Shown: positions 34,431 through 43,163, counted from the stretch's first letter. The stretch is 64,000 nt of DNA from a bacterium (GCA_021809845.1 JAJZJW010000004.1:1-64000); one strand, 5' to 3'. Notes: generated by a model from the sequence alone, not told the origin. Made by a program: numbers and translations.

Positions 34431-34686
34431 TTAAATTGTAAAAAAACCGACAGGCTCGGTCTTTCGTGAAAGACTTTTTTTACAATTTAAACTCCTTGTT
34501 GTTTTTTAGCGGCGAGCGGCATTTAAAAACGAGTTTTATGCTGCAGCTATTTTTCGTTAAATTAAAAAATGTATTGGTTATGGACTATGGATTGCTTAGG
34601 TTCTTTGGGGTATAAAAAAGCCTGACGCTAATTATTTATTATTTTTAAATTATCTATTGCCAAAAACTTATAGGCTTTTGGCAATA
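34431..34686. other. Further hairpins in the same non-coding gap
   Basis: A hairpin with arms TTAAATTGTAAAAA and TTTTTACAATTTAA (34431-34490) encloses two smaller stems, CCGA/TCGG and CTTTC/GAAAG. A second hairpin has arms TATTGCCAAAA (34655-34665) and TTTTGGCAATA (34676-34686), 39 bp after the EexN-like gene's stop on the minus strand, and could act as its terminator. Confidence 0.45.
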
Positions 34687-34724
34687 GGTTCAATAAGTGT
34701 ATTGATTAAATAAAAGTCTTAAAA

Positions 34725-34976
34725 TTAATATTGCTCTAACGAGCTTTGAGCAGAATTTGCATTTGCGCAATCCATTCCTAAATGAGTTGCTTGTATTTTA
34801 TATGCTGTTTTATTAGGTATTTTATTGCATTCTTTTATCATTGCCGTCATTTGTTTCTGATGTTTTGTATAATATTTAACCGAATGTAAAGGAACGCTGT
34901 TATCTTTATTGGCGCACCCGGATAAACCCGCCGTAACTAAAAATAATAATCCAAAAATTAAATACAATTTTTTCAT
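34725..34976 (-). CDS. EexN-like entry-exclusion lipoprotein
   Basis: This 83-residue protein has a lipoprotein signal with lipobox 'LSGC' (Cys21). The mature part contains 'HSVKYYTKHQKQMTAMIKECNKIP' and a late 'GMDCANA', matching the EexN family pattern (V-YY--H---M----KEC ... DC-NA). EexN proteins stop a cell that has the element from receiving a second copy. AGGAGA precedes the start. Placement between the palindrome and the relaxase-like gene is consistent. Confidence 0.8.
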   Translation of the reverse strand: MKKLYLIFGLLFLVTAGLSGCANKDNSVPLHSVKYYTKHQKQMTAMIKECNKIPNKTAYKIQATHLGMDCANANSAQSSLEQY

Positions 34977-35056
34977 AACTTCTCCTTATTTTTTAATATT
35001 TTTTTAATTGTCATTATTCTTTACTGCATATGGTATGCTTTGAAGCTCTATTTTAA

Positions 35057-35761
35057 CTATATATAGTTAAAATTATCCATACCCGCTATAAAATCATCTA
35101 AATTAAAAAATTCTAATTTATTAATTGTTTCATCTAATATGATTCTTTCATCTAAAGTTTTACCTGCTTTATATTCATCTATTTTAATTAATTTTTCTTT
35201 AAATTTATTTGCATTGCCGCTAACTAAATACATAAGCTTGTTTATTTCTTTCGTATTTTGCAATGCTGCTAATTTTTTTCCGTATCTTATCATAGATTTA
35301 TATTCTAATTCTATCTCAAATGCTATTTTATCTTTAATTAAAATTAAATCTGGTATTAATAACCAATCAGGATTTAGTTTTTTAATATTTAAATCTATTT
35401 CATATTCTATATTTTTATTTAAAAGTAAAGCTCCTAATTCTGCTATCATTAAATGATGATTAGCATTATTATTCAGGGCTATTCTGCTTATATTAATTCC
35501 TAAATTTTTAAATTCTTTTTCAAAAGATTCTTTTAAAACTTGATAGCCTTTAAAATCTAAAGTGTATATATTTTCCATATTTTTAACTTTTAAAATTTTT
35601 ATATATCTAAATCCCGCTAATTTCTTTAATCTTACATATATCGTATGTTCTTTATTTCCATATAAAATATTTATCGCTTTAATATTTATATATTTATGTT
35701 TATATAAAAATTTAAAAAAAATAATATCCTTTCCGTTTATATCTACTCTTTGTTTTCCCAT
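35057..35761 (-). CDS. Replication-relaxation/MOBC-like relaxase
   Basis: This protein has 234 residues. A winged-helix N-terminus (1-70) is followed by a nuclease-like region, 'NPDWLLIPDLILIKDKIAFEIELEYKSMIRYGKKLAAL' split around residues 128-167, with Asp and Glu-x-Glu spacing of the PD-(D/E)xK fold. This is the plan of the Replic_Relax family, which I recall as overlapping MOBC relaxases (CloDF13 MobC). No other relaxase is found in the ICE, and the coupling protein is next door, so this is the best candidate for the nicking enzyme. Confidence 0.65.
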   Translation of the reverse strand: MGKQRVDINGKDIIFFKFLYKHKYINIKAINILYGNKEHTIYVRLKKLAGFRYIKILKVKNMENIYTLDFKGYQVLKESFEKEFKNLGINISRIALNNNANHHLMIAELGALLLNKNIEYEIDLNIKKLNPDWLLIPDLILIKDKIAFEIELEYKSMIRYGKKLAALQNTKEINKLMYLVSGNANKFKEKLIKIDEYKAGKTLDERIILDETINKLEFFNLDDFIAGMDNFNYI

Positions 35762-35763
35762 AA

Positions 35764-36240
35764 CTACTCCAATTTAAATTTATCGTTGTTTTGTTCTTGT
35801 GTTTTTGATTGTTTTTCTTCCTTATTAAAATTCTTATCTTTTGTTTCGCTGCTTACCTTTTCTTGATACTTAGCTTCAATGTTTATATGCCTTTTTTCTT
35901 CCGCTTTAACAATTTTATATGCCGCATATATAAAGATAATTTCAAGAAGGATGATATTTTCTATTAAAAAATAAAAAGCTAACATCACTGCGCTATGCTG
36001 AATATTTAGAAAATTAAAATATCTCCACTGTCCGCTTTTAATCAATATTTTTAATATTCCGTATTCTTTCCAAAAGTCCTTTCCGTAAAACCAATTTAAT
36101 ATTAAAATTGGCGCTGCAATGCCTGAAACAAATGCTGCAAATAAACCTATGAGCCAAACTTTTGACATATAATTTTGAAAACTATGTCCCTTGCCTAAAG
36201 TATTACTGCTATTACTGCTGTTGTTATTTTGATTATTCAT
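35764..36240 (-). CDS. Membrane protein beside the coupling protein
   Basis: This 158-residue protein has two hydrophobic helices (about 30-52 and 85-110) and a charged Lys/Glu/Gln tail. The neighbouring VirD4-like protein lacks its usual N-terminal membrane helices, so this gene may supply the anchor in trans. It ends two bases before the relaxase-like ATG. No family is recognised. Confidence 0.6.
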   Translation of the reverse strand: MNNQNNNSSNSSNTLGKGHSFQNYMSKVWLIGLFAAFVSGIAAPILILNWFYGKDFWKEYGILKILIKSGQWRYFNFLNIQHSAVMLAFYFLIENIILLEIIFIYAAYKIVKAEEKRHINIEAKYQEKVSSETKDKNFNKEEKQSKTQEQNNDKFKLE

Positions 36241-36281
36241 AAATTCCCCTTTTATAATATTATTATGAAGTGTTTATTTTA

Positions 36282-37424
36282 TTATCTTTCAATCTCAACT
36301 CTGTTAAAATCAAGTCCAACTATTTCAAGCGTCCCGTCTATTATAGCCTTTGCAAATGCCTGTCCTGGCTTTAATTTACTAAAAGCCTGAGGTTGTATAA
36401 TATAATCTCTCCTTTCGCTCTTACTAATCCCTAATGTCCCTGTATTGTCTTTGCTTTCCGCTTTAAATTCAAATATCTTGTTTCCAAACAATTTTGATAT
36501 ATCTTCATTTCTTATTGAATCCTGTTTCATAAAATATTTATTCTGGCTGTTTGATAAAAGAATATCTAATAAAGCTTTATCAAATCTGTCTGCGTCCGAT
36601 AAAGACTGCGTTAGCATTACTAATTGGACCTTAAAGCTTCTTATTTCTTTAATTATTTTTGAAAATGAAGAAAACATTAAGTCTGCAAATTCGTCTATGC
36701 ATAGACAAGCGTCATAGTTTAACTCTTTCGGCTTTCTCAGTCTTAAATTTTCTATAATCATTCTTCCCATGCTGTTTTCTTCCTGAATATTTCTTAAACT
36801 AACCCAATTTACTTTTGAAAAATCTATATTATCCGCTTCATTTATATTGAAGTTTTTAGATAAAGCATAAGGCTGTAATTTATCCATAAACCCGGAAATA
36901 TATCCCGCATAATTTTTGTCTTCTACCAAACCTCCTGCGATAAGTTTTTCCGCTTCCGTCATTTTGCCGGCATGCTCTTTATAAAGTTTAATAATGTTGT
37001 CTTTATATAAAGCTAAAAATATTTTTTCAAAGGTAGGATTTTCAATATATTTTAAAATAAATCTCAAAGCCTGCGTTGCAAATGACTGATAAAAACTTTC
37101 CGCCGTTGATATTTCTTTCGGGTATAAACTGTTAATTATTAACTCTGCTATTTCTTTTTCGCTTAACCCTTTTAGAAGGTTGATATTTGATTGAAAATCA
37201 AATATATTTGCCTCATCTCTTAATTTTTTTGCCGTATCTTTTGCCGCAATTTCCCCCTTACCGTCAATGATAGTTATTATCTTTTTTCCTATCCAAAAAT
37301 TTAATAATACGCTTTCCGTTTTTCCCGCTCCTGTTTCTCCAAATACTATCGTGTGTCTATCGGGCAAATCAATTTCAATTTCCTTACTTATTTTATTAGT
37401 TAATATTGTTGCTTTTGCAAACAT
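36282..37424 (-). CDS. Type IV coupling protein (VirD4/TraD-like), soluble form
   Basis: This 380-residue protein has Walker A 'VFGETGAGKTESVL' (about 27-40), 'IITIIDGKGEIA' after it, Walker B 'ACLCIDEFADLM' (about 232-243) and 'VQLVMLTQSLSDADRFD' (about 260), the arrangement of VirD4/TraG coupling ATPases. It lacks the N-terminal membrane helices of the family, but a membrane protein is encoded directly downstream. It would bring the relaxase-DNA complex to the channel. Confidence 0.85.
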   Translation of the reverse strand: MFAKATILTNKISKEIEIDLPDRHTIVFGETGAGKTESVLLNFWIGKKIITIIDGKGEIAAKDTAKKLRDEANIFDFQSNINLLKGLSEKEIAELIINSLYPKEISTAESFYQSFATQALRFILKYIENPTFEKIFLALYKDNIIKLYKEHAGKMTEAEKLIAGGLVEDKNYAGYISGFMDKLQPYALSKNFNINEADNIDFSKVNWVSLRNIQEENSMGRMIIENLRLRKPKELNYDACLCIDEFADLMFSSFSKIIKEIRSFKVQLVMLTQSLSDADRFDKALLDILLSNSQNKYFMKQDSIRNEDISKLFGNKIFEFKAESKDNTGTLGISKSERRDYIIQPQAFSKLKPGQAFAKAIIDGTLEIVGLDFNRVEIER

Positions 37425-37583
37425 AATTTCTCCATATAGTTATCTTTAAAAAATATTTTTAATCCTCAAATTTATTTAAGGTAGTTTGTTAAACTTCCTT
37501 ATGCACTTTTATTCCCCTCCTGAGAGGAGGGGGTAGGGGGGTGGTGTTTCATTCTCCCCCTCTTTAGAGGGGGGCGGGGGGGT

Positions 37584-37870
37584 GTTTGCCTGTCGTGCGT
37601 ATCCCAAAGATACCACGACTAACCCAAAAAAAGCGTTTACGGTTTTTGCAAAGCAAAAATAAATATTTTGCCGAAGGCAAGATATTTAAGTGCGGTCTTG
37701 TTTTAAAATTTTCGTCAGAAAAGTTTAGTTTGGCAAAGACAAACCACGAATTAGCGAAGCGTTTGCCGAAGGCAATTTGTGAAACAAGATTTTTTGGGTT
37801 AGTCGTGGTATCTTTGGGATAGCGAAGCGTTTTGCGAAGCAAACCAAAATACCACGCACGACAGGCAAAC
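37584..37870. repeat. 287-bp nested palindrome
   Basis: Outer perfect arms of 17 bp (37584-37600 with 37854-37870, GTTTGCCTGTCGTGCGT) enclose inner perfect arms of 30 bp (37602-37631 with 37790-37819). A TCTTGTTT/AAACAAGA pair lies further in. GAAGG/CCGAAGG-type mini-hairpins fill the centre. G-runs and C-runs flank it on both sides (37525-37580, 37877-37900). The rest of the 37425-38028 gap is non-coding; the 149-codon minus frame through it is an artefact of the repeat. Confidence 0.75.
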
Positions 37871-38028
37871 TTTAATGGGGGTAAGGGGGTGTCCCCCTTT
37901 ATAATGCTTTTAATGCCTTTGATATTAGTTTCAAAACAAAAATCAAAACTAAAATTTTCATTTTTTCTATTATTTGAAATTAATATCATTGTAAAATTAC
38001 CTTGATTTTGCATTTTGTTTTAATGTAA

Positions 38029-38244
38029 TTAGTCTTTAATATCCTTGTTATTTTTCTGCTCTTGTTCTATTCTTTTTGCAATAATGTTTCTTGCGTTATT
38101 TACTACTGTTCTTGCGATTAATGCCTTTTCTACTCCAAGCAGTTTCGCAAGTTCCGTTATTGAATTATACATTTCGCTATCAAGCGAAATTGTAATTGAT
38201 TTCTTTTTGCCTTTTGTGTTTTTTATACCGTCAAACATATCCAT
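38029..38244 (-). CDS. Ribbon-helix-helix (CopG/ParG-like) protein
   Basis: This protein has 71 residues: a basic N-terminal arm, 'SITISLDSEMYNSITELAKLLG' (strand plus helix) and a second helix 'EKALIARTVVNNARNII'. RHH proteins beside ParAB act as centromere-binding or autoregulatory factors. Its start touches the parB stop. Confidence 0.7.
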   Translation of the reverse strand: MDMFDGIKNTKGKKKSITISLDSEMYNSITELAKLLGVEKALIARTVVNNARNIIAKRIEQEQKNNKDIKD

Positions 38245-39192
38245 TTAATCATCTCCTTTAATTTTAAAATTATTTAAATATCTGATAAATTGGCTTGTTA
38301 TTATATCGTTCTTAAAAGTTATTTCCATGTAGTTAGATATGCCAAAATCTGAATCATTAATATTAAATATTATGCCAATTTTAATGTCTGTATGCGTATT
38401 ATTTAAATGTTCTACTGCTGCAGTAATACTGTCATAATTATCAATTAGCTTTTTCTTTTCTTTTTCATCTTTAATCTTTGATATTTCAATATTTTCTATA
38501 TTATATCCATCATACTTACCGCTATTATTTTTATTTAAATTAATATTATTTTTTTCCTTATTTGTATCTAATTTATTTCTTTTATTCTTAACTTCCCCCG
38601 CAGTAATACTGTCATAATTTTCAATTAGTTTTTTCTTTTCTTTTTCATCTTTAATCTTTGATATTTCAATTGCCTTTTTAATTGTGCCGCCTGTGATTTT
38701 TTCTTTTAATTCTTCAGGCATTTCACATATGCTTAGTATTTCTTGCACATACGATTTTGACTTATGAATCTTTTCCGCTATCTGTCTAATAGTCAATCCT
38801 TTTTCCTGTAATTGTTTTAAAACATTAGAAAGCTCGGGCTTGCTCAAATCTTTTCTTTGAATATTTTCTAAAAGCTGGTAAGTCAATATATCTTCTTTCT
38901 TAATGTCTTTTACAAGACAAGGCACGCTGTTTAATCCTGCCCTTTTAGAAGCCTCTAATCTTCTTTCGCCTGCTATCAGTAAATATTGATTTCCCTGTTT
39001 TACTACCAAGAGATTTTGATTAACTCCGAATTCTTTTACCGATTCCGTAAGTTCGTCAATATCTTTTAAAACATTTTCTTTATTTCTAACCTGCTCATTC
39101 ACAATTATTTCTTCTATATTTATATCAATCACGGTTGCTTTATCTTCCTTATCTTTGCCAATCCAATCTAAAGGATCGTTTAATTTTTTCAT
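38245..39192 (-). CDS. parB: ParB-family partition protein with internal duplication
   Basis: This 315-residue protein has a ParB/Sulfiredoxin-like N-terminal domain with 'LLVVKQGNQYLLIAGERRLEASKRAG' (about 61-86, the GERR box), then 'LLENIQRKDLSKPEL' and an HTH 'TIRQIAEKIHKSKSYVQEIL' (about 135-154). Two copies of 'EISKIKDEKEKKKLI' (about 174 and 234) come from a 71-bp DNA repeat at 38420-38490 and 38600-38670. It would bind parS sites and load ParA. Partition genes on an ICE imply a circular stage that replicates. Confidence 0.88.
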   Translation of the reverse strand: MKKLNDPLDWIGKDKEDKATVIDINIEEIIVNEQVRNKENVLKDIDELTESVKEFGVNQNLLVVKQGNQYLLIAGERRLEASKRAGLNSVPCLVKDIKKEDILTYQLLENIQRKDLSKPELSNVLKQLQEKGLTIRQIAEKIHKSKSYVQEILSICEMPEELKEKITGGTIKKAIEISKIKDEKEKKKLIENYDSITAGEVKNKRNKLDTNKEKNNINLNKNNSGKYDGYNIENIEISKIKDEKEKKKLIDNYDSITAAVEHLNNTHTDIKIGIIFNINDSDFGISNYMEITFKNDIITSQFIRYLNNFKIKGDD

Positions 39193-39220
39193 ACAATCTC
39201 CTTAGTTTATATTTCTCTTT

Positions 39221-39973
39221 TTATATTTTATTTTTAATTATTTGACTGACTTCTTCCCCAAGTTTTTCATAGTCTTCATAACCTCTGCAATTTTTTTTAT
39301 AATAAAATATGCTTTTGCCGGTTCCGGGAGCTTCCTTTAAAGAAGTATTTACCCTTATAATAGTTTTGAAAACTTGATTATCAAAATGTTTATGTAAATT
39401 CTGCAGTATATCTTTTGATATTGAAGTATTTGCATAACCTGTCGCAAGATAACCTAATATTTCAAGTTTACCGTTAAGTTTCTTTTTAACCATACTTACC
39501 GTTTTTAAAAAATCCGACAGTCCTTCCATTGCAAAATATTCAGTTAAAACCGGCACTATTATTTTATCCGCCGCCGTTAAAGCATTTATTGATAATAGTC
39601 CGAGCGAGGGCGGACAATCAATAATGACAATATCGTGATATAAATCTTTTACGATATCTCTCAAAATCATTTCTCTACCGACTTCGTTTACTATTTGAAG
39701 TTCTACTCCCGCAAGCGCTATATTGGCAGGCGCTACTTCTAAATTTGAATCTGCAGTTTTTATTATATCTGTAATGTTTTTTTCTCCTAACATTACCGCC
39801 GCCATTGAATTATCCGCAGTCTCTCTAATACCTAAATGAATACTTGCATTTGCCTGCGGGTCTATATCAATTAATAATACGTTGTCATAATTTCTTTTTA
39901 ATGCAACGGCAAGATTTACCGCCGTCGTTGTTTTTCCTACTCCGCCTTTTTGATTCATAATAGCAATTATCAT
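39221..39973 (-). CDS. parA: ParA-family partition ATPase
   Basis: This protein has 250 residues. The start at 39973 is chosen because GAGGTG stands in front and the deviant Walker A 'MNQKGGVGKTTTAVNLA' then begins at the usual distance from the N-terminus; an upstream frame reaches 40021. 'DNVLLIDIDPQANASIHLG' and 'IVIIDCPPSLGLLS' complete the ParA/Soj signature. It lies upstream of parB with 28 bp between. Confidence 0.92.
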   Translation of the reverse strand: MIIAIMNQKGGVGKTTTAVNLAVALKRNYDNVLLIDIDPQANASIHLGIRETADNSMAAVMLGEKNITDIIKTADSNLEVAPANIALAGVELQIVNEVGREMILRDIVKDLYHDIVIIDCPPSLGLLSINALTAADKIIVPVLTEYFAMEGLSDFLKTVSMVKKKLNGKLEILGYLATGYANTSISKDILQNLHKHFDNQVFKTIIRVNTSLKEAPGTGKSIFYYKKNCRGYEDYEKLGEEVSQIIKNKI

Positions 39974-40050
39974 TTTTTTCACCTCTTTATTGTTTTTTAA
40001 TCTTGTCCACTGAGTGGACAAGAAATATAATTACTTTATATCAAAATGCC

Positions 40051-41067
40051 TCACGGGTCTTTAGAGTCTCCGTTATCAAGCATATTTGATGCTTCTGCTT
40101 TCAGTTTTAGCATTGCAAATATATTACCCAAATCGTCATCTTTATAATTATTTTCTATGATTATTTTTTTTATTCTGTTATTTTTTTCATCTCCCGGCAT
40201 TTTTGCGATATATTCATCTGCAAGTTTTTCCGCTTCTTCTTCTTTTTCTCTTTTCTTTATTTCCGCTATTTTTTTTTGCTTTTCAATTAGCTGTTTCTGA
40301 TTATTTTCTTGAATTAGTTTACTTACATCCGTGTATAAACCTTCCTTAAGCGTATTTATTAATAAAGCTACGGGCTTTTTAACATTAATCTTGCCTTGTT
40401 TAGACTGATGATTTAAATAATTACCCGCCACAACTGCGTCTTTGTATTGTTTTTCAATCATATTTAAAACAGGCTCTTCCTCATTTTTAAATAATTCAAT
40501 ATCTTTTAAAGATAAAGGCGTGTGTGTATTATTTTTATTATTTTCTTCACACACGATTTTTAAGGAAGGATTTGTTGAAGCGTGTTGTGTGTGTATTATT
40601 GTATTTTGATTCTTATTATCTATTATTCTTATTAGTGGTTGATTTACGGTATACCGTAAAACCGTATACGGTTTTTGGGGACACGGTTGAGATTCAGTAT
40701 TATCAATACTTTGCTGATTTAAAGGTTCTTCTCCGATAAATTCTTTATAAATTTCTTCGTAATTATCATTAAGCGATAAAATACGGTATAAAGTTTTAGA
40801 AAATTTGCCGGCGTTTTTATGTTCCTGTTTTTTTAAAAGCAATTTACCTTCAATTAATTCATTCATTATCCTATATAATTTATTTCTTCCCACTTTTCCG
40901 TGTTCACAGAGATATTGAATTGACGGATATGAAATTCCCCCAAACGACCTTAGCATTAAATATAATCCCATAGCCTCCAAAGACAAAGATTTTGACCTAA
41001 TCAAATCATTTTCAACCCATGTAAAAGGAGCTGCTATTTTATTTTCAAATATTATTTTTTCTTCCAT
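40051..41067 (-). CDS. Replication-initiator-like winged-helix protein
   Basis: This 338-residue protein has an N-terminal winged helix with 'WVENDLIRSKSLSLEAMGLYLMLRSFGG' and 'YLCEHGKVGRNKLYRIMNELIEGKLLLKKQ' (about 17-85), as in replication-initiator or DnaD-like proteins. The middle is Asn/Thr-rich. The C-terminal half is a charged helical region. It is first in the minus-strand Rep-ParA-ParB-RHH operon and has the duplicated promoter 55 bp upstream. A replication role is inferred from domain and context. Confidence 0.6.
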   Translation of the reverse strand: MEEKIIFENKIAAPFTWVENDLIRSKSLSLEAMGLYLMLRSFGGISYPSIQYLCEHGKVGRNKLYRIMNELIEGKLLLKKQEHKNAGKFSKTLYRILSLNDNYEEIYKEFIGEEPLNQQSIDNTESQPCPQKPYTVLRYTVNQPLIRIIDNKNQNTIIHTQHASTNPSLKIVCEENNKNNTHTPLSLKDIELFKNEEEPVLNMIEKQYKDAVVAGNYLNHQSKQGKINVKKPVALLINTLKEGLYTDVSKLIQENNQKQLIEKQKKIAEIKKREKEEEAEKLADEYIAKMPGDEKNNRIKKIIIENNYKDDDLGNIFAMLKLKAEASNMLDNGDSKDP

Positions 41068-41120
41068 TATTTTTTTTAATATCTTCCGTTTATATTTAAT
41101 AGTTAATGTATTTTATAAAT

Positions 41121-41183
41121 CATAATTTATAAAATACAACTTTAAAGAAAATATGTCAAGTATATTTTTACTTTAAAGAAAGG
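41121..41183 (-). promoter_or_regulatory. Promoter-operator, copy 2 (Rep/Par side)
   Basis: It is identical over 63 bp to 32238-32300. On the minus strand it has TTGACA (41154-41159), TATTTT (41131-41136) and two ACTTTAAAGAAA operators. The expected transcript starts near 41123 and leaves a leader of about 56 nt before the Rep-like gene. The copies also remain similar for about 30 bp beyond the identical block. Confidence 0.85.
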
Positions 41184-41315
41184 TATTTATTTAAAACTTT
41201 ATTTATAATGAATTTATAATTTTTAGATAATATATTAATATTAAAGAGATTTTGTTAATATCGTTTATAGTAAAGAAAAATATTAATTTAAATTCATAAT
41301 TGTCAATACATTAAA

Positions 41316-41771
41316 ATGTCAAAAGAAATTAAAGATAAAAATATTAAATTATTAAAATCAATAGGGGGAAAATTAAGAAGCAAACGGAAGGAGCTTAAAA
41401 TTTCTCAGGGAAAAATCGCCGATTTACTTGATATCAGCGATACGCAAATTTATAAGTATGAGCTTGGCTATTCCTTAATACCTTTAGATAACCTTCTCAA
41501 ACTTTGCGAATTATTTAACGTAGATATATATTATTTTTTAGGCGATATTAAAAAAGAAAAACAAGAAAATGCTTCAGTCATCAATTATCCTATTAATTCT
41601 GAGCTTGAAAAAAGAGTTATGATGTTAAAAGAAATATACGAATTTAATTACGAAGATTTAAATTTCGGCGTAAATAATTGTATAGATTCAATGTATGCAA
41701 TCTTAAAAAAACGGCAGAAGCAGGGAAGAGATAGAGAAACTCCTAAAAAAAAGAAGAATGCGAATAATTAA
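41316..41771 (+). CDS. XRE-family transcription regulator
   Basis: This protein has 151 residues. The N-terminal HTH 'GGKLRSKRKELKISQGKIADLLDISDTQIYKYELGYSLIPLDNLLKLCELFNV' (about 14-68) is a standard XRE domain, followed by an 80-residue helical tail with a very basic end. It is divergent from the Rep/Par operon and beyond the shared operator, like a CI-type master regulator. No Shine-Dalgarno is visible. Its 3' end is duplicated at 42820-43001. Confidence 0.85.
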   Translation: MSKEIKDKNIKLLKSIGGKLRSKRKELKISQGKIADLLDISDTQIYKYELGYSLIPLDNLLKLCELFNVDIYYFLGDIKKEKQENASVINYPINSELEKRVMMLKEIYEFNYEDLNFGVNNCIDSMYAILKKRQKQGRDRETPKKKKNANN

Positions 41772-41832
41772 ATTTGAAAATTAATTATTATGATGAAAAT
41801 AATGATTATTAATATATTATAAAATAATTATT
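41651..41832 (+). repeat. 182-bp direct repeat, copy A (end of the XRE gene)
   Basis: It covers the last 40 codons of the XRE gene plus 61 bp beyond. Copy B (42820-43001) is about 95% identical, with the offset constant at 1169 bp. The two copies flank the HEPN gene. Confidence 0.9.
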
Positions 41833-41859
41833 TTGGCAATAATTTAAAAGGTTTTGAAT

Positions 41860-42750
41860 ATGGAAACAAATAATACAAATCCTGATAATCCTGTTATAAA
41901 AGGACAATCAGAAATATTAAAAAGTGTTTTAGAAGGGTCAAAAGAAATAGATGTATATGATGAATTATCCAAATTAATCAATTTGGATAATATAGGAAAT
42001 ATAATCAAAGATATTTCTATTAATTATTCAGATGAAGCTGAAGAATATAATAAAGGTGTGCAAGAAAGGCTTAATAATATTCTAATAATAAATAATATAA
42101 ATGATTGTTTAAAGGATGCAAGGGTAGACTTAAAAGTTTATAATGCCTTATTTAAGGATAAAACCTATTCTCGAGCCATTTTTAATCTTCAACAAACAGC
42201 CGAGAAAACAACAAAAGCTTTATGTTTTATAATGTTTAATAAATTTGAACCTATTAAGATCGGACATAATCCTTTTAAAATTTTAAATTACTATTTTAAA
42301 AAAGAAAAGTTATTTTTAGAAATGCTAAATCTTCTTGTAAAAAAGGTAGATAAACAAGCAAAAATAGATATGTCGGACTTTTTATCTAAAATTTATGATA
42401 AAAATTATCAAAAAGGTTTTAATGTAAATACAATAGAAATATTTTTAATAGAAGATAATTATAATATGGCGGATTTAATAATAAAATTATTGCAAAACAT
42501 TAAGCAAAAGTTTTTGAATAATGATCATAATTTAAATAATACATTTTTTTCTTCAGAGTTAATGATTTTTAATTTAATTTTATCTCCCCATGAAGCTTGT
42601 TCTAGATATTCTGGACGAAAAATAAAGCCTGAAAATTATACTTTTGAATCTAAAATAGTAGAATATTCAAGCAGTATTGCTTTAGAATTAAAAAATATAA
42701 TTGATTATATAGATAAGTTAGTTAATACCAATAGCAATTCTACGCCATAA
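41860..42750 (+). CDS. HEPN-domain-like protein, repeat-flanked cargo
   Basis: This protein has about 296 residues from the ATG at 41860. Residues 82-140 read as a HEPN helical bundle: 'CLKDARVDLKVYNALFKDKTYSRAIFNLQQTAEKTTKAL' in two helices, and 'IGHNPFKIL' (His138). HEPN proteins include toxins and defence ribonucleases, but the catalytic R-x4-6-H motif was not clearly located, so activity is open. The C-terminal half is helical and unknown. No antitoxin gene is beside it; the XRE gene is immediately upstream. Confidence 0.6.
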   Translation: METNNTNPDNPVIKGQSEILKSVLEGSKEIDVYDELSKLINLDNIGNIIKDISINYSDEAEEYNKGVQERLNNILIINNINDCLKDARVDLKVYNALFKDKTYSRAIFNLQQTAEKTTKALCFIMFNKFEPIKIGHNPFKILNYYFKKEKLFLEMLNLLVKKVDKQAKIDMSDFLSKIYDKNYQKGFNVNTIEIFLIEDNYNMADLIIKLLQNIKQKFLNNDHNLNNTFFSSELMIFNLILSPHEACSRYSGRKIKPENYTFESKIVEYSSSIALELKNIIDYIDKLVNTNSNSTP

Positions 42751-42819
42751 ATAATTACCAATTTTGCAAATATACATAAGTAAAAATTAAAATTAGCTAT
42801 AATATATAACATTTAACAA

Positions 42820-43001
42820 CGAAGATTTAAATTTCGGCGTAAATAATTGTATAGATTCAATGTATGCAATCTTAAAAAAACGGCAGAAGCAGGGAAGAAA
42901 TAGAGAAACTCCTAAAAAAAAGAAGAATGCGAATAGCTAAATTTGAAAATTAATTAATATAATGAAAATAATAATTATTAATATATTATAAAATAATAAT
43001 T
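42820..43001 (+). repeat. 182-bp direct repeat, copy B
   Basis: This is a near copy of 41651-41832, with mismatches such as GATAGAG/AATAGAG. It has no start for the XRE frame. A further weak copy seems to lie at about 43040-43085 (CAGAAACCAGGAATAAATAAAG compared in parts with CAGAAGCAGGG...ATAGAG). The 42751-43163 gap holds only these repeats. Confidence 0.85.
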
Positions 43002-43163
43002 TTAATATCAATAAAAATTTTAAATTTAAATCTAATCAAAAAGACTACAGAAACCAGGAATAAATAAAGTTCCTGATAAAAAATTCTGGCAGAAGTTGAT
43101 AGTAAATAATAATTAAGCTTTTAATTTTTTTTAAATAAATTTTAAATAAAGAAGATTTAAACA

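Noticed and set aside
37564-38013. 149-codon minus-strand frame with 'FACRAWYFGLLRKTLRYP'
   Set aside because: It lies over the nested palindrome and its G/C-run flanks; composition follows the repeat and there is no ribosome site. It is treated as a repeat artefact.
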